From Escarpia spicata (taxonomy: Eukaryota; Annelida; Polychaeta; Sabellida; Siboglinidae): a DNA stretch of 64,000 nucleotides. The translations under genes and the position numbers were made by a program. The stretch lies in NCBI GenBank assembly GCA_963995525.1, contig OZ023206.1:42701178-42765177 (forward strand), in the 5' to 3' direction. The notes beneath the pieces are model-generated. The model was not told the origin of the DNA. It did not search any database and was given only the letters and a program-made list of their open reading frames with translations. Every line of letters begins with the position of its first letter. Positions within the stretch are counted from its first letter, which is position 1. Of the stretch, positions 26,080-39,769 are shown piece by piece.

Positions 26080-27383
26080 CACATAACTAGATTAACCACA
26101 AATGGGAATGCATGTTACCGTTTTATCTCCGTCACGTAAGTTACAAGAACATATTACGTAAGTTATAGGTGTGAAAACTCATCCCCATTTGATGTTTTAT
26201 CTTGTCTAAAGCAGCAGTACATTCAGTACTCACGAGACAAACATGTCCCATGTCAAAGTGTTCGAACACAATTTATGCATATCACAGCATAACGGTATTT
26301 TAAGTGAACTTTTTTCGGCGGACGGATCCTTAATGTGGTCTTACCCCAAATAGATGTTTTGCATGTTACAAATCTTCACGAAGGCTAGACTGATATCAAG
26401 CTACACACATAACTAGATTAACCACAAATGGGAATGCATGTTACCGTTTTATCTCCGTCACGTAAGTTACAAGAACATATTACGTAAGTTATAGGTGTGA
26501 AAACTTATCCCCATTTGATGTTTTATCTTGTCTAAAGCAGCAGTACATTCAGTACTCACGAGACAAACATGTCCCATGTCAAAGTGTTCGAACAAAATTT
26601 ATGCATATCACAGCATAACGGTATTTTAAGTGGACTTTTTTCGGCGGACGGATCCTTAATGTGGTCTTACCCCAAATATATGTTTTGCATGTTACAAATC
26701 TTCACGAAGGCTATACTGATATCAAGCTACACACATAACTAGATTAACCACAAATGGGAATGCATGTTACCGTTTTATCTCCGTCACGTAAGTTACAAGA
26801 ACATATTACGTAAGTTAAAGGTGTGAAAACTCATCCCCATTTGATGTTTTATCTTGTCTAAAGCAGCAGTACATTCAGTACTCACGAGACAAACATGTCC
26901 CATTTCAAAGTGTTCGAACACAATTTATGCATATCACAGCATAACGGTATTTTAAGTGGACTTTTTTCGGCGGACGGATCCTTAATGTGGTCTTACCCCA
27001 AATATATGTTTTGCATGTTACAAATCTTTACGAAGGCTAGACTGATATCAAGGTACACACATAACTAGATTAACCACAAATGGGAATGCATGTTACCGTT
27101 TTATCTCCGTCACGTAAGTTACAAGAACATATTACGTAAGTTATAGGTGTGAAAACTCATCCCCATTTGATGTTTTATCTTGTCTAAAGCAGCAGTACAT
27201 TCAGTACTCACGAGACAAACATGTCCCATGTCAAAGTGTTCGAACACAATTTATGCATATCACAGCATAACGGTATTTTAAGTGAACTTTTTTCGGCGGA
27301 CGGATCTTTAATGTGGTCTTACCCCAAATAGATGTTTTGCATGTTACAAATCTTCACGAAGGCTAGACTGATATCAAGCTACA

Positions 27384-27708
27384 CACATAACTAGATTAAC
27401 CACAAATGGGAATGCATGTTACCGTTTTATCTCCGTCACGTAAGTTACAAGAACATATTACGTAAGTTATAGGTGTGAAAACTTATCCCCATTTGATGTT
27501 TTATCTTGTCTAAAGCAGCAGTACATTCAGTACTCACGAGACAAACATGTCCCATGTCAAAGTGTTCGAACAAAATTTATGCATATCACAGCATAACGGT
27601 ATTTTAAGTGGACTTTTTCGGCGGACGGATCCTTAATGTGGTCTTACCCCAAATAGATGTTTTGCATGTTACAAATCTTCACGAAGGCTAGACTGATATC
27701 AAACTACA
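27384..27708 (+). repeat. 325-bp monomer M85 (five T at p231)
   Basis: The T run at p231-236 has five T instead of six. The same change is in M94 (30318-30642), M102 (32926-33250) and M117 (37815-38139), each at the same place in its HOR copy and each with p321 A. The short run is therefore inherited with the HOR rather than a random sequencing error. Confidence 0.8.
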
Positions 27709-29012
27709 CACATAACTAGATTAACCACAAATGGGAATGCATGTTACCGTTTTATCTCCGTCACGTAAGTTACAAGAACATATTACGTAAGTTATAGGTG
27801 TGAAAACTCATCCCCATTTGATGTTTTATCTTGTCTAAAGCAGCAGTACATTCAGTACTCACGAGACAAACATGTCCCATGTCAAAGTGTTCGAACAAAA
27901 TTTATGCATATCACAGCATAACGGTATTTTAAGTGGACTTTTTTCGGCGGACGGATCCTTAATGTGGTCTTACCCCAAATATATGTTTTGCATGTTACAA
28001 ATCTTCACGAAGGCTAGACTGATATCAAGCTACACACATAACTAGATTAACCACAAATGGGAATGCATGTTACCGTTTTATCTCCGTCACGTAAGTTACA
28101 AGAACATATTACGTAAGTTATAGGTGTGAAAACTCATCCCCATTTGATGTTTTATCTTGTCTAAAGCAGCAGTACATTCAGTACTCACGAGACAAACATG
28201 TCCCATATCAAAGTGTTCGAGCACAGTTTATGCATATCACAGCATAACGGTATTTTAAGTGGACTTTTTTCGGCGGACGGATCCTTAATGTGGTCTTACC
28301 CCAAATAGATGTTTTGCATGTTACAAATCTTCACGAAGGCTAGACTGATATCAAGCTACACACATAACTAGATTAACCACAAATGGGAATGCATGTTACC
28401 GTTTTATCTCCGTCACGTAAGTTACAAGAACATATTACGTAAGTTATAGGTGTGAAAACTCATCCCCATTTGATGTTTTATCTTGTCTAAAGCAGCAGTA
28501 CATTCAGTACTCACGAGACAAACATGTCCCATGTCAAAGTGTTCGAACACAATTTATGCATATCACAGCATAACGGTATTTTAAGTGAACTTTTTTCGGC
28601 GGACGGATCCTTAATGTGGTCTTACCCCAAATAGATGTTTTGCATGTTACAAATCTTCACGAAGGCTAGACTGATATCAAGCTACACACATAACTAGATT
28701 AACCACAAATGGGAATGCATGTTACCGTTTTATCTCCGTCACGTAAGTTACAAGAACATATTACGTAAGTTATAGGTGTGAAAACTTATCCCCATTTGAT
28801 GTTTTATCTTGTCTAAAGCAGCAGTACATTCAGTACTCACAAGACAAACATGTCCCATGTCAAAGTGTTCGAACAAAATTTATGCATATCACAGCATAAC
28901 GGTATTTTAAGTGGACTTTTTTCGGCGGACGGATCCTTAATGTGGTCTTACCCCAAATAGATGTTTTGCATGTTACAAATCTTCACGAAGGCTATACTGA
29001 TATCAAGCTACA

Positions 29013-29339
29013 CACATAACTAGATTAACCACAAATGGGAATGCATGTTACCGTTTTATCTCCGTCACGTAAGTTACAAGAACATATTACGTAAGTTAAA
29101 GGTGTGAAAACTCATCCCCATTTGATGTTTTATCTTGTCTAAAGCAGCAGTACATTCAGTACTCACGAGACAAACATGTCCCATTTCAAAGTGTTCGAAC
29201 ACAATTTATGCATATCACAGCATAACGGTATTTTAAGTGGACTTTTTTTCGGCGGACGGATCCTTAATGTGGTCTTACCCCAAATATATGTTTTGCATGT
29301 TACAAATCTTCACGAAGGCTAGACTGATATCAAGGTACA
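29013..29339 (+). repeat. 327-bp monomer M90 (seven T at p231)
   Basis: The T run at p231 has seven T. The same change is in M98 (31621-31947), at the same place in HOR copy 2. The equivalents in copies 3 and 4 (M107, M122) have six. Confidence 0.8.
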
Positions 29340-31947
29340 CACATAACTAGATTAACCACAAATGGGAATGCATGTTACCGTTTTATCTCCGTCACGTAAG
29401 TTACAAGAACATATTACGTAAGTTATAGGTGTGAAAACTTATCCCCATTTGATGTTTTATCTTGTCTAAAGCAGCAGTACATTCAGTACTCACGAGACAA
29501 ACATGTCCCATGTCAAAGTGTTCGAACAAAATTTATGCATATCACAGCATAACGGTATTTTAAGTGGACTTTTTTCGGCGGACGGATCCTTAATGTGGTC
29601 TTACCCCAAATATATGTTTTGCATGTTACAAATCTTCACGAAGGCTATACTGATATCAAGCTACACACATAACTAGATTAACCACAAATGGGAATGCATG
29701 TTACCGTTTTATCTCCGTCACGTAAGTTACAAGAACATATTACGTAAGTTAAAGGTGTGAAAACTCATCCCCATTTGATGTTTTATCTTGTCTAAAGCAG
29801 CAGTACATTCAGTACTCACGAGACAAACATGTCCCATTTCAAAGTGTTCGAACACAATTTATGCATATCACAGCATAACGGTATTTTAAGTGGACTTTTT
29901 TCGGCGGACGGATCCTTAATGTGGTCTTACCCCAAATATATGTTTTGCATGTTACAAATCTTTACGAAGGCTAGACTGATATCAAGGTACACACATAACT
30001 AGATTAACCACAAATGGGAATGCATGTTACCGTTTTATCTCCGTCACGTAAGTTACAAGAACATATTACGTAAGTTATAGGTGTGAAAACTCATCCCCAT
30101 TTGATGTTTTATCTTGTCTAAAGCAGCAGTACATTCAGTACTCACGAGACAAACATGTCCCATGTCAAAGTGTTCGAACACAATTTATGCATATCACAGC
30201 ATAACGGTATTTTAAGTGAACTTTTTTCGGCGGACGGATCTTTAATGTGGTCTTACCCCAAATAGATGTTTTGCATGTTACAAATCTTCACGAAGGCTAG
30301 ACTGATATCAAGCTACACACATAACTAGATTAACCACAAATGGGAATGCATGTTACCGTTTTATCTCCGTCACGTAAGTTACAAGAACATATTACGTAAG
30401 TTATAGGTGTGAAAACTTATCCCCATTTGATGTTTTATCTTGTCTAAAGCAGCAGTACATTCAGTACTCACGAGACAAACATGTCCCATGTCAAAGTGTT
30501 CGAACAAAATTTATGCATATCACAGCATAACGGTATTTTAAGTGGACTTTTTCGGCGGACGGATCCTTAATGTGGTCTTACCCCAAATAGATGTTTTGCA
30601 TGTTACAAATCTTCACGAAGGCTAGACTGATATCAAACTACACACATAACTAGATTAACCACAAATGGGAATGCATGTTACCGTTTTATCTCCGTCACGT
30701 AAGTTACAAGAACATATTACTTAAGTTATAGGTGTGAAAACTCATCCCCATTTGATGTTTTATCTTGTCTAAAGCAGCAGTACATTCAGTACTCACGAGA
30801 CAAACATGTCCCATGTCAAAGTGTTCGAACAAAATTTATGCATATCACAGCATAACGGTATTTTAAGTGGACTTTTTTCGGCGGACGGATCCTTAATGTG
30901 GTCTTACCCCAAATATATGTTTTGCATGTTACAAATCTTCACGAAGGCTAGACTGATATCAAGCTACACACATAACTAGATTAACCACAAATGGGAATGC
31001 ATGTTACCGTTTTATCTCCGTCACGTAAGTTACAAGAACATATTACGTAAGTTATAGGTGTGAAAACTCATCCCCATTTGATGTTTTATCTTGTCTAAAG
31101 CAGCAGTACATTCAGTACTCACGAGACAAACATGTCCCATATCAAAGTGTTCGAGCACAGTTTATGCATATCACAGCATAACGGTATTTTAAGTGGACTT
31201 TTTTCGGCGGACGGATCCTTAATGTGGTCTTACCCCAAATAGATGTTTTGCATGTTACAAATCTTCACGAAGGCTAGACTGATATCAAGCTACACACATA
31301 ACTAGATTAACCACAAATGGGAATGCATGTTACCGTTTTATCTCCGTCACGTAAGTTACAAGAACATATTACGTAAGTTATAGGTGTGAAAACTCATCCC
31401 CATTTGATGTTTTATCTTGTCTAAAGCAGCAGTACATTCAGTACTCACGAGACAAACATGTCCCATGTCAAAGTGTTCGAACACAATTTATGCATATCAC
31501 AGCATAACGGTATTTTAAGTGGACTTTTTTCGGCGGACGGATCCTTAATGTGGTCTTACCCCAAATAGATGTTTTGCATGTTACAAATCTGCACGAAGGC
31601 TATACTGATATCAAGCTACACACATAACTAGATTAACCACAAATGGGAATGCATGTTACCGTTTTATCTCCGTCACGTAAGTTACAAGAACATATTACGT
31701 AAGTTAAAGGTGTGAAAACTCATCCCCATTTGATGTTTTATCTTGTCTAAAGCAGCAGTACATTCAGTACTCACGAGACAAACATGTCCCATTTCAAAGT
31801 GTTCGAACACAATTTATGCATATCACAGCATAACGGTATTTTAAGTGGACTTTTTTTCGGCGGACGGATCCTTAATGTGGTCTTACCCCAAATATATGTT
31901 TTGCATGTTACAAATCTTCACGAAGGCTAGACTGATATCAAGGTACA
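29340..31947 (+). repeat. Nine-monomer HOR copy 2, shortened to eight monomers, M91-M98
   Basis: M91-M96 match M82-M87 mark for mark, and M98 matches M90 including the seven-T run. In place of M88 and M89 there is one copy, M97, with p101 C and p190 C as in M88 but p228 G and p309 T as in M89. M95 has a G to T at p79 (ACTTAAG) that it shares only with M103. Length is 2608 bp. Confidence 0.9.
31295..31620 (+). repeat. Hybrid monomer M97 (left part M88 type, right part M89 type)
   Basis: M97 has the left-hand marks of the M88/M105/M120 type (p101 C, p190 C) and the right-hand marks of the M89/M106/M121 type (p228 G, p309 T). The exchange point lies between p190 and p228. It also has a private T to G at p297. 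Joining the two halves removes exactly one 326-bp unit, as expected from unequal exchange between neighbours. Confidence 0.8.
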
Positions 31948-34880
31948 CACATAACTAGATTAACCACAAATGGGAATGCATGTTACCGTTTTATCTCCGT
32001 CACGTAAGTTACAAGAACATATTACGTAAGTTATAGGTGTGAAAACTTATCCCCATTTGATGTTTTATCTTGTCTAAAGCAGCAGTACATTCAGTACTCA
32101 CGAGACAAACATGTCCCATGTCAAAGTGTTCGAACAAAATTTATGCATATCACAGCATAACGGTATTTTAAGTGGACTTTTTTCGGCGGACGGATCCTTA
32201 ATGTGGTCTTACCCCAAATATATGTTTTGCATGTTACAAATCTTCACGAAGGCTATACTGATATCAAGCTACACACATAACTAGATTAACCACAAATGGG
32301 AATGCATGTTACCGTTTTATCTCCGTCACGTAAGTTACAAGAACATATTACGTAAGTTAAAGGTGTGAAAACTCATCCCCATTTGATGTTTTATCTTGTC
32401 TAAAGCAGCAGTACATTCAGTACTCACGAGACAAACATGTCCCATTTCAAAGTGTTCGAACACAATTTATGCATATCACAGCATAACGGTATTTTAAGTG
32501 GACTTTTTTCGGCGGACGGATCCTTAATGTGGTCTTACCCCAAATATATGTTTTGCATGTTACAAATCTTTACGAAGGCTAGACTGATATCAAGGTACAC
32601 ACATAACTAGATTAACCACAAATGGGAATGCATGTTACCGTTTTATCTCCGTCACGTAAGTTACAAGAACATATTACGTAAGTTATAGGTGTGAAAACTC
32701 ATCCCCATTTGATGTTTTATCTTGTCTAAAGCAGCAGTACATTCAGTACTCACGAGACAAACATGTCCCATGTCAAAGTGTTCGAACACAATTTATGCAT
32801 ATCACAGCATAACGGTATTTTAAGTGAACTTTTTTCGGCGGACGGATCTTTAATGTGGTCTTACCCCAAATAGATGTTTTGCATGTTACAAATCTTCACG
32901 AAGGCTAGACTGATATCAAGCTACACACATAACTAGATTAACCACAAATGGGAATGCATGTTACCGTTTTATCTCCGTCACGTAAGTTACAAGAACATAT
33001 TACGTAAGTTATAGGTGTGAAAACTTATCCCCATTTGATGTTTTATCTTGTCTAAAGCAGCAGTACATTCAGTACTCACGAGACAAACATGTCCCATGTC
33101 AAAGTGTTCGAACAAAATTTATGCATATCACAGCATAACGGTATTTTAAGTGGACTTTTTCGGCGGACGGATCCTTAATGTGGTCTTACCCCAAATAGAT
33201 GTTTTGCATGTTACAAATCTTCACGAAGGCTAGACTGATATCAAACTACACACATAACTAGATTAACCACAAATGGGAATGCATGTTACCGTTTTATCTC
33301 CGTCACGTAAGTTACAAGAACATATTACTTAAGTTATAGGTGTGAAAACTCATCCCCATTTGATGTTTTATCTTGTCTAAAGCAGCAGTACATTCAGTAC
33401 TCACGAGACAAACATGTCCCATGTCAAAGTGTTCGAACAAAATTTATGCATATCACAGCATAACGGTATTTTAAGTGGACTTTTTTCGGCGGACGGATCC
33501 TTAATGTGGTCTTACCCCAAATATATGTTTTGCATGTTACAAATCTTCACGAAGGCTAGACTGATATCAAGCTACACACATAACTAGATTAACCACAAAT
33601 GGGAATGCATGTTACCGTTTTATCTCCGTCACGTAAGTTACAAGAACATATTACGTAAGTTATAGGTGTGAAAACTCATCCCCATTTGATGTTTTATCTT
33701 GTCTAAAGCAGCAGTACATTCAGTACTCACGAGACAAACATGTCCCATATCAAAGTGTTCGAGCACAGTTTATGCATATCACAGCATAACGGTATTTTAA
33801 GTGGACTTTTTTCGGCGGACGGATCCTTAATGTGGTCTTACCCCAAATAGATGTTTTGCATGTTACAAATCTTCACGAAGGCTAGACTGATATCAAGCTA
33901 CACACATAACTAGATTAACCACAAATGGGAATGCATGTTACCGTTTTATCTCCGTCACGTAAGTTACAAGAACATATTACGTAAGTTATAGGTGTGAAAA
34001 CTCATCCCCATTTGATGTTTTATCTTGTCTAAAGCAGCAGTACATTCAGTACTCACGAGACAAACATGTCCCATGTCAAAGTGTTCGAACACAATTTATG
34101 CATATCACAGCATAACGGTATTTTAAGTGAACTTTTTTCGGCGGACGGATCCTTAATGTGGTCTTACCCCAAATAGATGTTTTGCATGTTACAAATCTTC
34201 ACGAAGGCTAGACTGATATCAAGCTACACACATAACTAGATTAACCACAAATGGGAATGCATGTTACCGTTTTATCTCCGTCACGTAAGTTACAAGAACA
34301 TATTACGTAAGTTATAGGTGTGAAAACTTATCCCCATTTGATGTTTTATCTTGTCTAAAGCAGCAGTACATTCAGTACTCACAAGACAAACATGTCCCAT
34401 GTCAAAGTGTTCGAACAAAATTTATGCATATCACAGCATAACGGTATTTTAAGTGGACTTTTTTCGGCGGACGGATCCTTAATGTGGTCTTACCCCAAAT
34501 AGATGTTTTGCATGTTACAAATCTTCACGAAGGCTATACTGATATCAAGCTACACACATAACTAGATTAACCACAAATGGGAATGCATGTTACCGTTTTA
34601 TCTCCGTCACGTAAGTTACAAGAACATATTACGTAAGTTAAAGGTGTGAAAACTCATCCCCATTTGATGTTTTATCTTGTCTAAAGCAGCAGTACATTCA
34701 GTACTCACGAGACAAACATGTCCCATTTCAAAGTGTTCGAACACAATTTATGCATATCACAGCATAACGGTATTTTAAGTGGACTTTTTTCGGCGGACGG
34801 ATCCTTAATGTGGTCTTACCCCAAATATATGTTTTGCATGTTACAAATCTTCACGAAGGCTAGACTGATATCAAGGTACA
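31948..34880 (+). repeat. Nine-monomer HOR copy 3, M99-M107 (2933 bp)
   Basis: It carries all nine types in order, including the M88/M89 pair that copy 2 has merged (M105, M106). M103 shares the p79 T change with M95 of copy 2, and M106 shares p156 A with M89 of copy 1. M107 has six T, where M90 and M98 have seven. Copy 3 therefore combines marks of copies 1 and 2. Confidence 0.9.
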
Positions 34881-36836
34881 CACATAACTAGATTAACCAC
34901 AAATGGGAATGCATGTTACCGTTTTATCTCCGTCACGTAAGTTACAAGAACATATTACGTAAGTTATAGGTGTGAAAACTCATCCCCATTTGATGTTTTA
35001 TCTTGTCTAAAGCAGCAGTACATTCAGTACTCACGAGACAAACATGTCCCATGTCAAAGTGTTCGAACACAATTTATGCATATCACAGCATAACGGTATT
35101 TTAAGTGAACTTTTTTCGGCGGACGGATCCTTAATGTGGTCTTACCCCAAATAGATGTTTTGCATGTTACAAATCTTCACGAAGGCTAAACTGATATCAA
35201 GCTACACACATAACTAGATTAACCACAAATGGGAATGCATGTTACCGTTTTATCTCCGTCACGTAAGTTACAAGAACATATTACGTAAGTTATAGGTGTG
35301 AAAACTTATCCCCATTTGATGTTTTATCTTGTCTAAAGCAGCAGTACATTCAGTACTCACGAGACAAACATGTCCCATGTCAAAGTGTTCGAACAAAATT
35401 TATGCATATCACAGCATAACGGTATTTTAAGTGGACTTTTTTCGGCGGACGGATCCTTAATGTGGTCTTACCCCAAATATATGTTTTGCATGTTACAAAT
35501 CTTCACGAAGACTAGACTGATATCAAGCTACACACATAACTAGATTAACCACAAATGGGAATGCATGTTACCGTTTTATCTCCGTCACGTAAGTTACAAG
35601 AACATATTACGTAAGTTATAGGTGTGAAAACTCATCCCCATTTGATGTTTTATCTTGTCTAAAGCAGCAGTACATTCAGTACTCACGAGACAAACATGTC
35701 CCATGTCAAAGTGTTCGAACAAAATTTATGCATATCACAGCATAACGGTATTTTAAGTGGACTTTTTTCGGCGGACGGATCCTTAATGTGGTCTTACCCC
35801 AAATATATGTTTTGCATGTTACAAATCTTCACGAAGGCTAGACTGATATCAAGCTACACACATAACTAGATTAACCACAAATGGGAATGAATGTTACCGT
35901 TTTATCTCCGTCACGTAAGTTACAAGAACATATTACGTAAGTTATAGGTGTGAAAACTCATCCCCATTTGATGTTTTATCTTGTCTAAAGCAGCAGTACA
36001 TTCAGTACTCACGAGACAAACATGTTCCATATCAAAGTGTTCGAACAAAATTTATGCATATCACAGCATAACGGTATTTTAAGTGGACTTTTTTCGGCGG
36101 ACGGATCCTTAATGTGGTCTTACCCCAAATAGATGTTTTGCATGTTACAAATCTTCACGAAGGCTAGACTGATATCAAGCTACACACATAACTAGATTAA
36201 CCACAAATGGGAATGCATGTTACCGTTTTATCTCCGTCACGTAAGTTACAAGAACATATTACGTAAGTTATAGGTGTGAAAACTCATCCCCATTTGATGT
36301 TTTATCTTGTCTAAAGCAGCAGTACATTCAGTACTCACGAGACAAACATGTCCCATGTCAAAGTGTTCGAGCACAATTTATGCATATCACAGCATAACGG
36401 TATTTTAAGTGAACTTTTTTCGGCGGACGGATCCTTAATGTGGTCTTACCCCAAATAGATGTTTTGCATGTTACAAATCTTCACGAAGGCTAGACTGATA
36501 TCAAGCTACACACATAACTAGATTAACCACAAATGGGAATGCATGTTACCGTTTTATCTCCGTCACGTAAGTTACAAGAACATATTACGTAAGTTATAGG
36601 TGTGAAAACTCATCCCCATTTGATGTTTTATCTTGTCTAAAGCAGCAGTACATTCAGTACTCACGAGACAAACATGTCCCATGTCAAAGTGTTCGAACAC
36701 AATTTATGCATATCACAGCATAACGGTATTTTAAGTGAACTTTTTTCGGCGGACGGATCCTTAATGTGGTCTTACCCCAAATAGATGTTTTGCATGTTAC
36801 AAATCTTCACGAAGGCTAGACTGATATCAAGCTACA
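34881..36836 (+). repeat. Six monomers between HOR copies 3 and 4, M108-M113
   Basis: M108 has p190 C, p228 A and p309 A. M109 has p101 T and p274 T, with a private G to A at p305. M110 has p274 T. M111 has p168 T and p173 A, with a private C to A at p32. M112 has p187 G and p228 A. M113 has p190 C and p228 A. The order M108-M112 is that of the six-monomer HOR of domain 2, so an older block lies between two copies of the nine-monomer HOR. Confidence 0.75.
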
Positions 36837-39769
36837 CACATAACTAGATTAACCACAAATGGGAATGCATGTTACCGTTTTATCTCCGTCACGTAAGTTA
36901 CAAGAACATATTACGTAAGTTATAGGTGTGAAAACTTATCCCCATTTGATGTTTTATCTTGTCTAAAGCAGCAGTACATTCAGTACTCACGAGACAAACA
37001 TGTCCCATGTCAAAGTGTTCGAACAAAATTTATGCATATCACAGCATAACGGTATTTTAAGTGGACTTTTTTCGGCGGACGGATCCTTAATGTGGTCTTA
37101 CCCCAAATATATGTTTTGCATGTTACAAATCTTCACGAAGGCTATACTGATATCAAGCTACACACATAACTAGATTAACCACAAATGGGAATGCATGTTA
37201 CCGTTTTATCTCCGTCACGTAAGTTACAAGAACATATTACGTAAGTTAAAGGTGTGAAAACTCATCCCCATTTGATGTTTTATCTTGTCTAAAGCAGCAG
37301 TACATTCAGTACTCACGAGACAAACATGTCCCATTTCAAAGTGTTCGAACACAATTTATGCATATCACAGCATAACGGTATTTTAAGTGGACTTTTTTCG
37401 GCGGACGGATCCTTAATGTGGTCTTACCCCAAATATATGTTTTGCATGTTACAAATCTTTACGAAGGCTAGACTGATATCAAGGTACACACATAACTAGA
37501 TTAACCACAAATGGGAATGCATGTTACCGTTTTATCTCCGTCACGTAAGTTACAAGAACATATTACGTAAGTTATAGGTGTGAAAACTCATCCCCATTTG
37601 ATGTTTTATCTTGTCTAAAGCAGCAGTACATTCAGTACTCACGAGACAAACATGTCCCATGTCAAAGTGTTCGAACACAATTTATGCATATCACAGCATA
37701 ACGGTATTTTAAGTGAACTTTTTTCGGCGGACGGATCTTTAATGTGGTCTTACCCCAAATAGATGTTTTGCATGTTACAAATCTTCACGAAGGCTAGACT
37801 GATATCAAGCTACACACATAACTAGATTAACCACAAATGGGAATGCATGTTACCGTTTTATCTCCGTCACGTAAGTTACAAGAACATATTACGTAAGTTA
37901 TAGGTGTGAAAACTTATCCCCATTTGATGTTTTATCTTGTCTAAAGCAGCAGTACATTCAGTACTCACGAGACAAACATGTCCCATGTCAAAGTGTTCGA
38001 ACAAAATTTATGCATATCACAGCATAACGGTATTTTAAGTGGACTTTTTCGGCGGACGGATCCTTAATGTGGTCTTACCCCAAATAGATGTTTTGCATGT
38101 TACAAATCTTCACGAAGGCTAGACTGATATCAAACTACACACATAACTAGATTAACCACAAATGGGAATGCATGTTACCGTTTTATCTCCGTCACGTAAG
38201 TTACAAGAACATATTACGTAAGTTATAGGTGTGAAAACTCATCCCCATTTGATGTTTTATCTTGTCTAAAGCAGCAGTACATTCAGTACTCACGAGACAA
38301 ACATGTCCCATGTCAAAGTGTTCGAACAAAATTTATGCATATCACAGCATAACGGTATTTTAAGTGGACTTTTTTCGGCGGACGGATCCTTAATGTGGTC
38401 TTACCCCAAATATATGTTTTGCATGTTACAAATCTTCACGAAGGCTAGACTGATATCAAGCTACACACATAACTAGATTAACCACAAATGGGAATGCATG
38501 TTACCGTTTTATCTCCGTCACGTAAGTTACAAGAACATATTACGTAAGTTATAGGTGTGAAAACTCATCCCCATTTGATGTTTTATCTTGTCTAAAGCAG
38601 CAGTACATTCAGTACTCACGAGACAAACATGTCCCATATCAAAGTGTTCGAGCACAGTTTATGCATATCACAGCATAACGGTATTTTAAGTGGACTTTTT
38701 TCGGCGGACGGATCCTTAATGTGGTCTTACCCCAAATAGATGTTTTGCATGTTACAAATCTTCACGAAGGCTAGACTGATATCAAGCTACACACATAACT
38801 AGATTAACCACAAATGGGAATGCATGTTACCGTTTTATCTCCGTCACGTAAGTTACAAGAACATATTACGTAAGTTATAGGTGTGAAAACTCATCCCCAT
38901 TTGATGTTTTATCTTGTCTAAAGCAGCAGTACATTCAGTACTCACGAGACAAACATGTCCCATGTCAAAGTGTTCGAACACAATTTATGCATATCACAGC
39001 ATAACGGTATTTTAAGTGAACTTTTTTCGGCGGACGGATCCTTAATGTGGTCTTACCCCAAATAGATGTTTTGCATGTTACAAATCTTCACGAAGGCTAG
39101 ACTGATATCAAGCTACACACATAACTAGATTAACCACAAATGGGAATGCATGTTACCGTTTTATCTCCGTCACGTAAGTTACAAGAACATATTACGTAAG
39201 TTATAGGTGTGAAAACTTATCCCCATTTGATGTTTTATCTTGTCTAAAGCAGCAGTACATTCAGTACTCACGAGACAAACATGTCCCATGTCAAAGTGTT
39301 CGAACAAAATTTATGCATATCACAGCATAACGGTATTTTAAGTGGACTTTTTTCGGCGGACGGATCCTTAATGTGGTCTTACCCCAAATAGATGTTTTGC
39401 ATGTTACAAATCTTCACGAAGGCTATACTGATATCAAGCTACACACATAACTAGATTAACCACAAATGGGAATGCATGTTACCGTTTTATCTCCGTCACG
39501 TAAGTTACAAGAACATATTACGTAAGTTAAAGGTGTGAAAACTCATCCCCATTTGATGTTTTATCTTGTCTAAAGCAGCAGTACATTCAGTACTCACGAG
39601 ACAAACATGTCCCATTTCAAAGTGTTCGAACACAATTTATGCATATCACAGCATAACGGTATTTTAAGTGGACTTTTTTCGGCGGACGGATCCTTAATGT
39701 GGTCTTACCCCAAATATATGTTTTGCATGTTACAAATCTTCACGAAGGCTAGACTGATATCAAGGTACA
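36837..39769 (+). repeat. Nine-monomer HOR copy 4, M114-M122 (2933 bp)
   Basis: All nine types recur in order, including the five-T run in M117 and p192 G in M119. It lacks p79 T in M118 and p156 A in M121, so it is not a simple recent copy of copy 3. The following monomer, M123, has p309 A like M108, so similarity between copies 3 and 4 extends to ten monomers. Confidence 0.9.

Larger units (their letters stand above)
18583..26405 (+). repeat. Domain 2: six-monomer HOR region, M58-M81
   Basis: The recurring order is: (i) p190 C/p228 A; (ii) p101 T, p274 G; (iii) p101 C, p274 T; (iv) p168 T with p173 A; (v) p187 G/p190 C/p228 A; (vi) p70 T, p101 T, p274 T. Full six-monomer copies of about 1956 bp are M58-M63 and M75-M80; the region between is rearranged. 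A looser precursor is seen at M53-M57. M108-M112 at 34.9-36.5 kb carry a related order. Confidence 0.8.
26406..29339 (+). repeat. Nine-monomer HOR copy 1, M82-M90 (2934 bp)
   Basis: Order of marks: M82 p101 T, p274 T, p309 T; M83 p87 A, p173 T, p298 T, p322 G; M84 p190 C, p228 A, p250 T; M85 five T at p231 and p321 A; M86 p274 T; M87 p173 A, p187 G and p192 G; M88 p190 C, p228 A; M89 p101 T, p156 A, p309 T; M90 p87 A, p173 T, seven T, p322 G. These private marks recur in order in the next copies, so the whole block moved as a unit. Confidence 0.9.
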
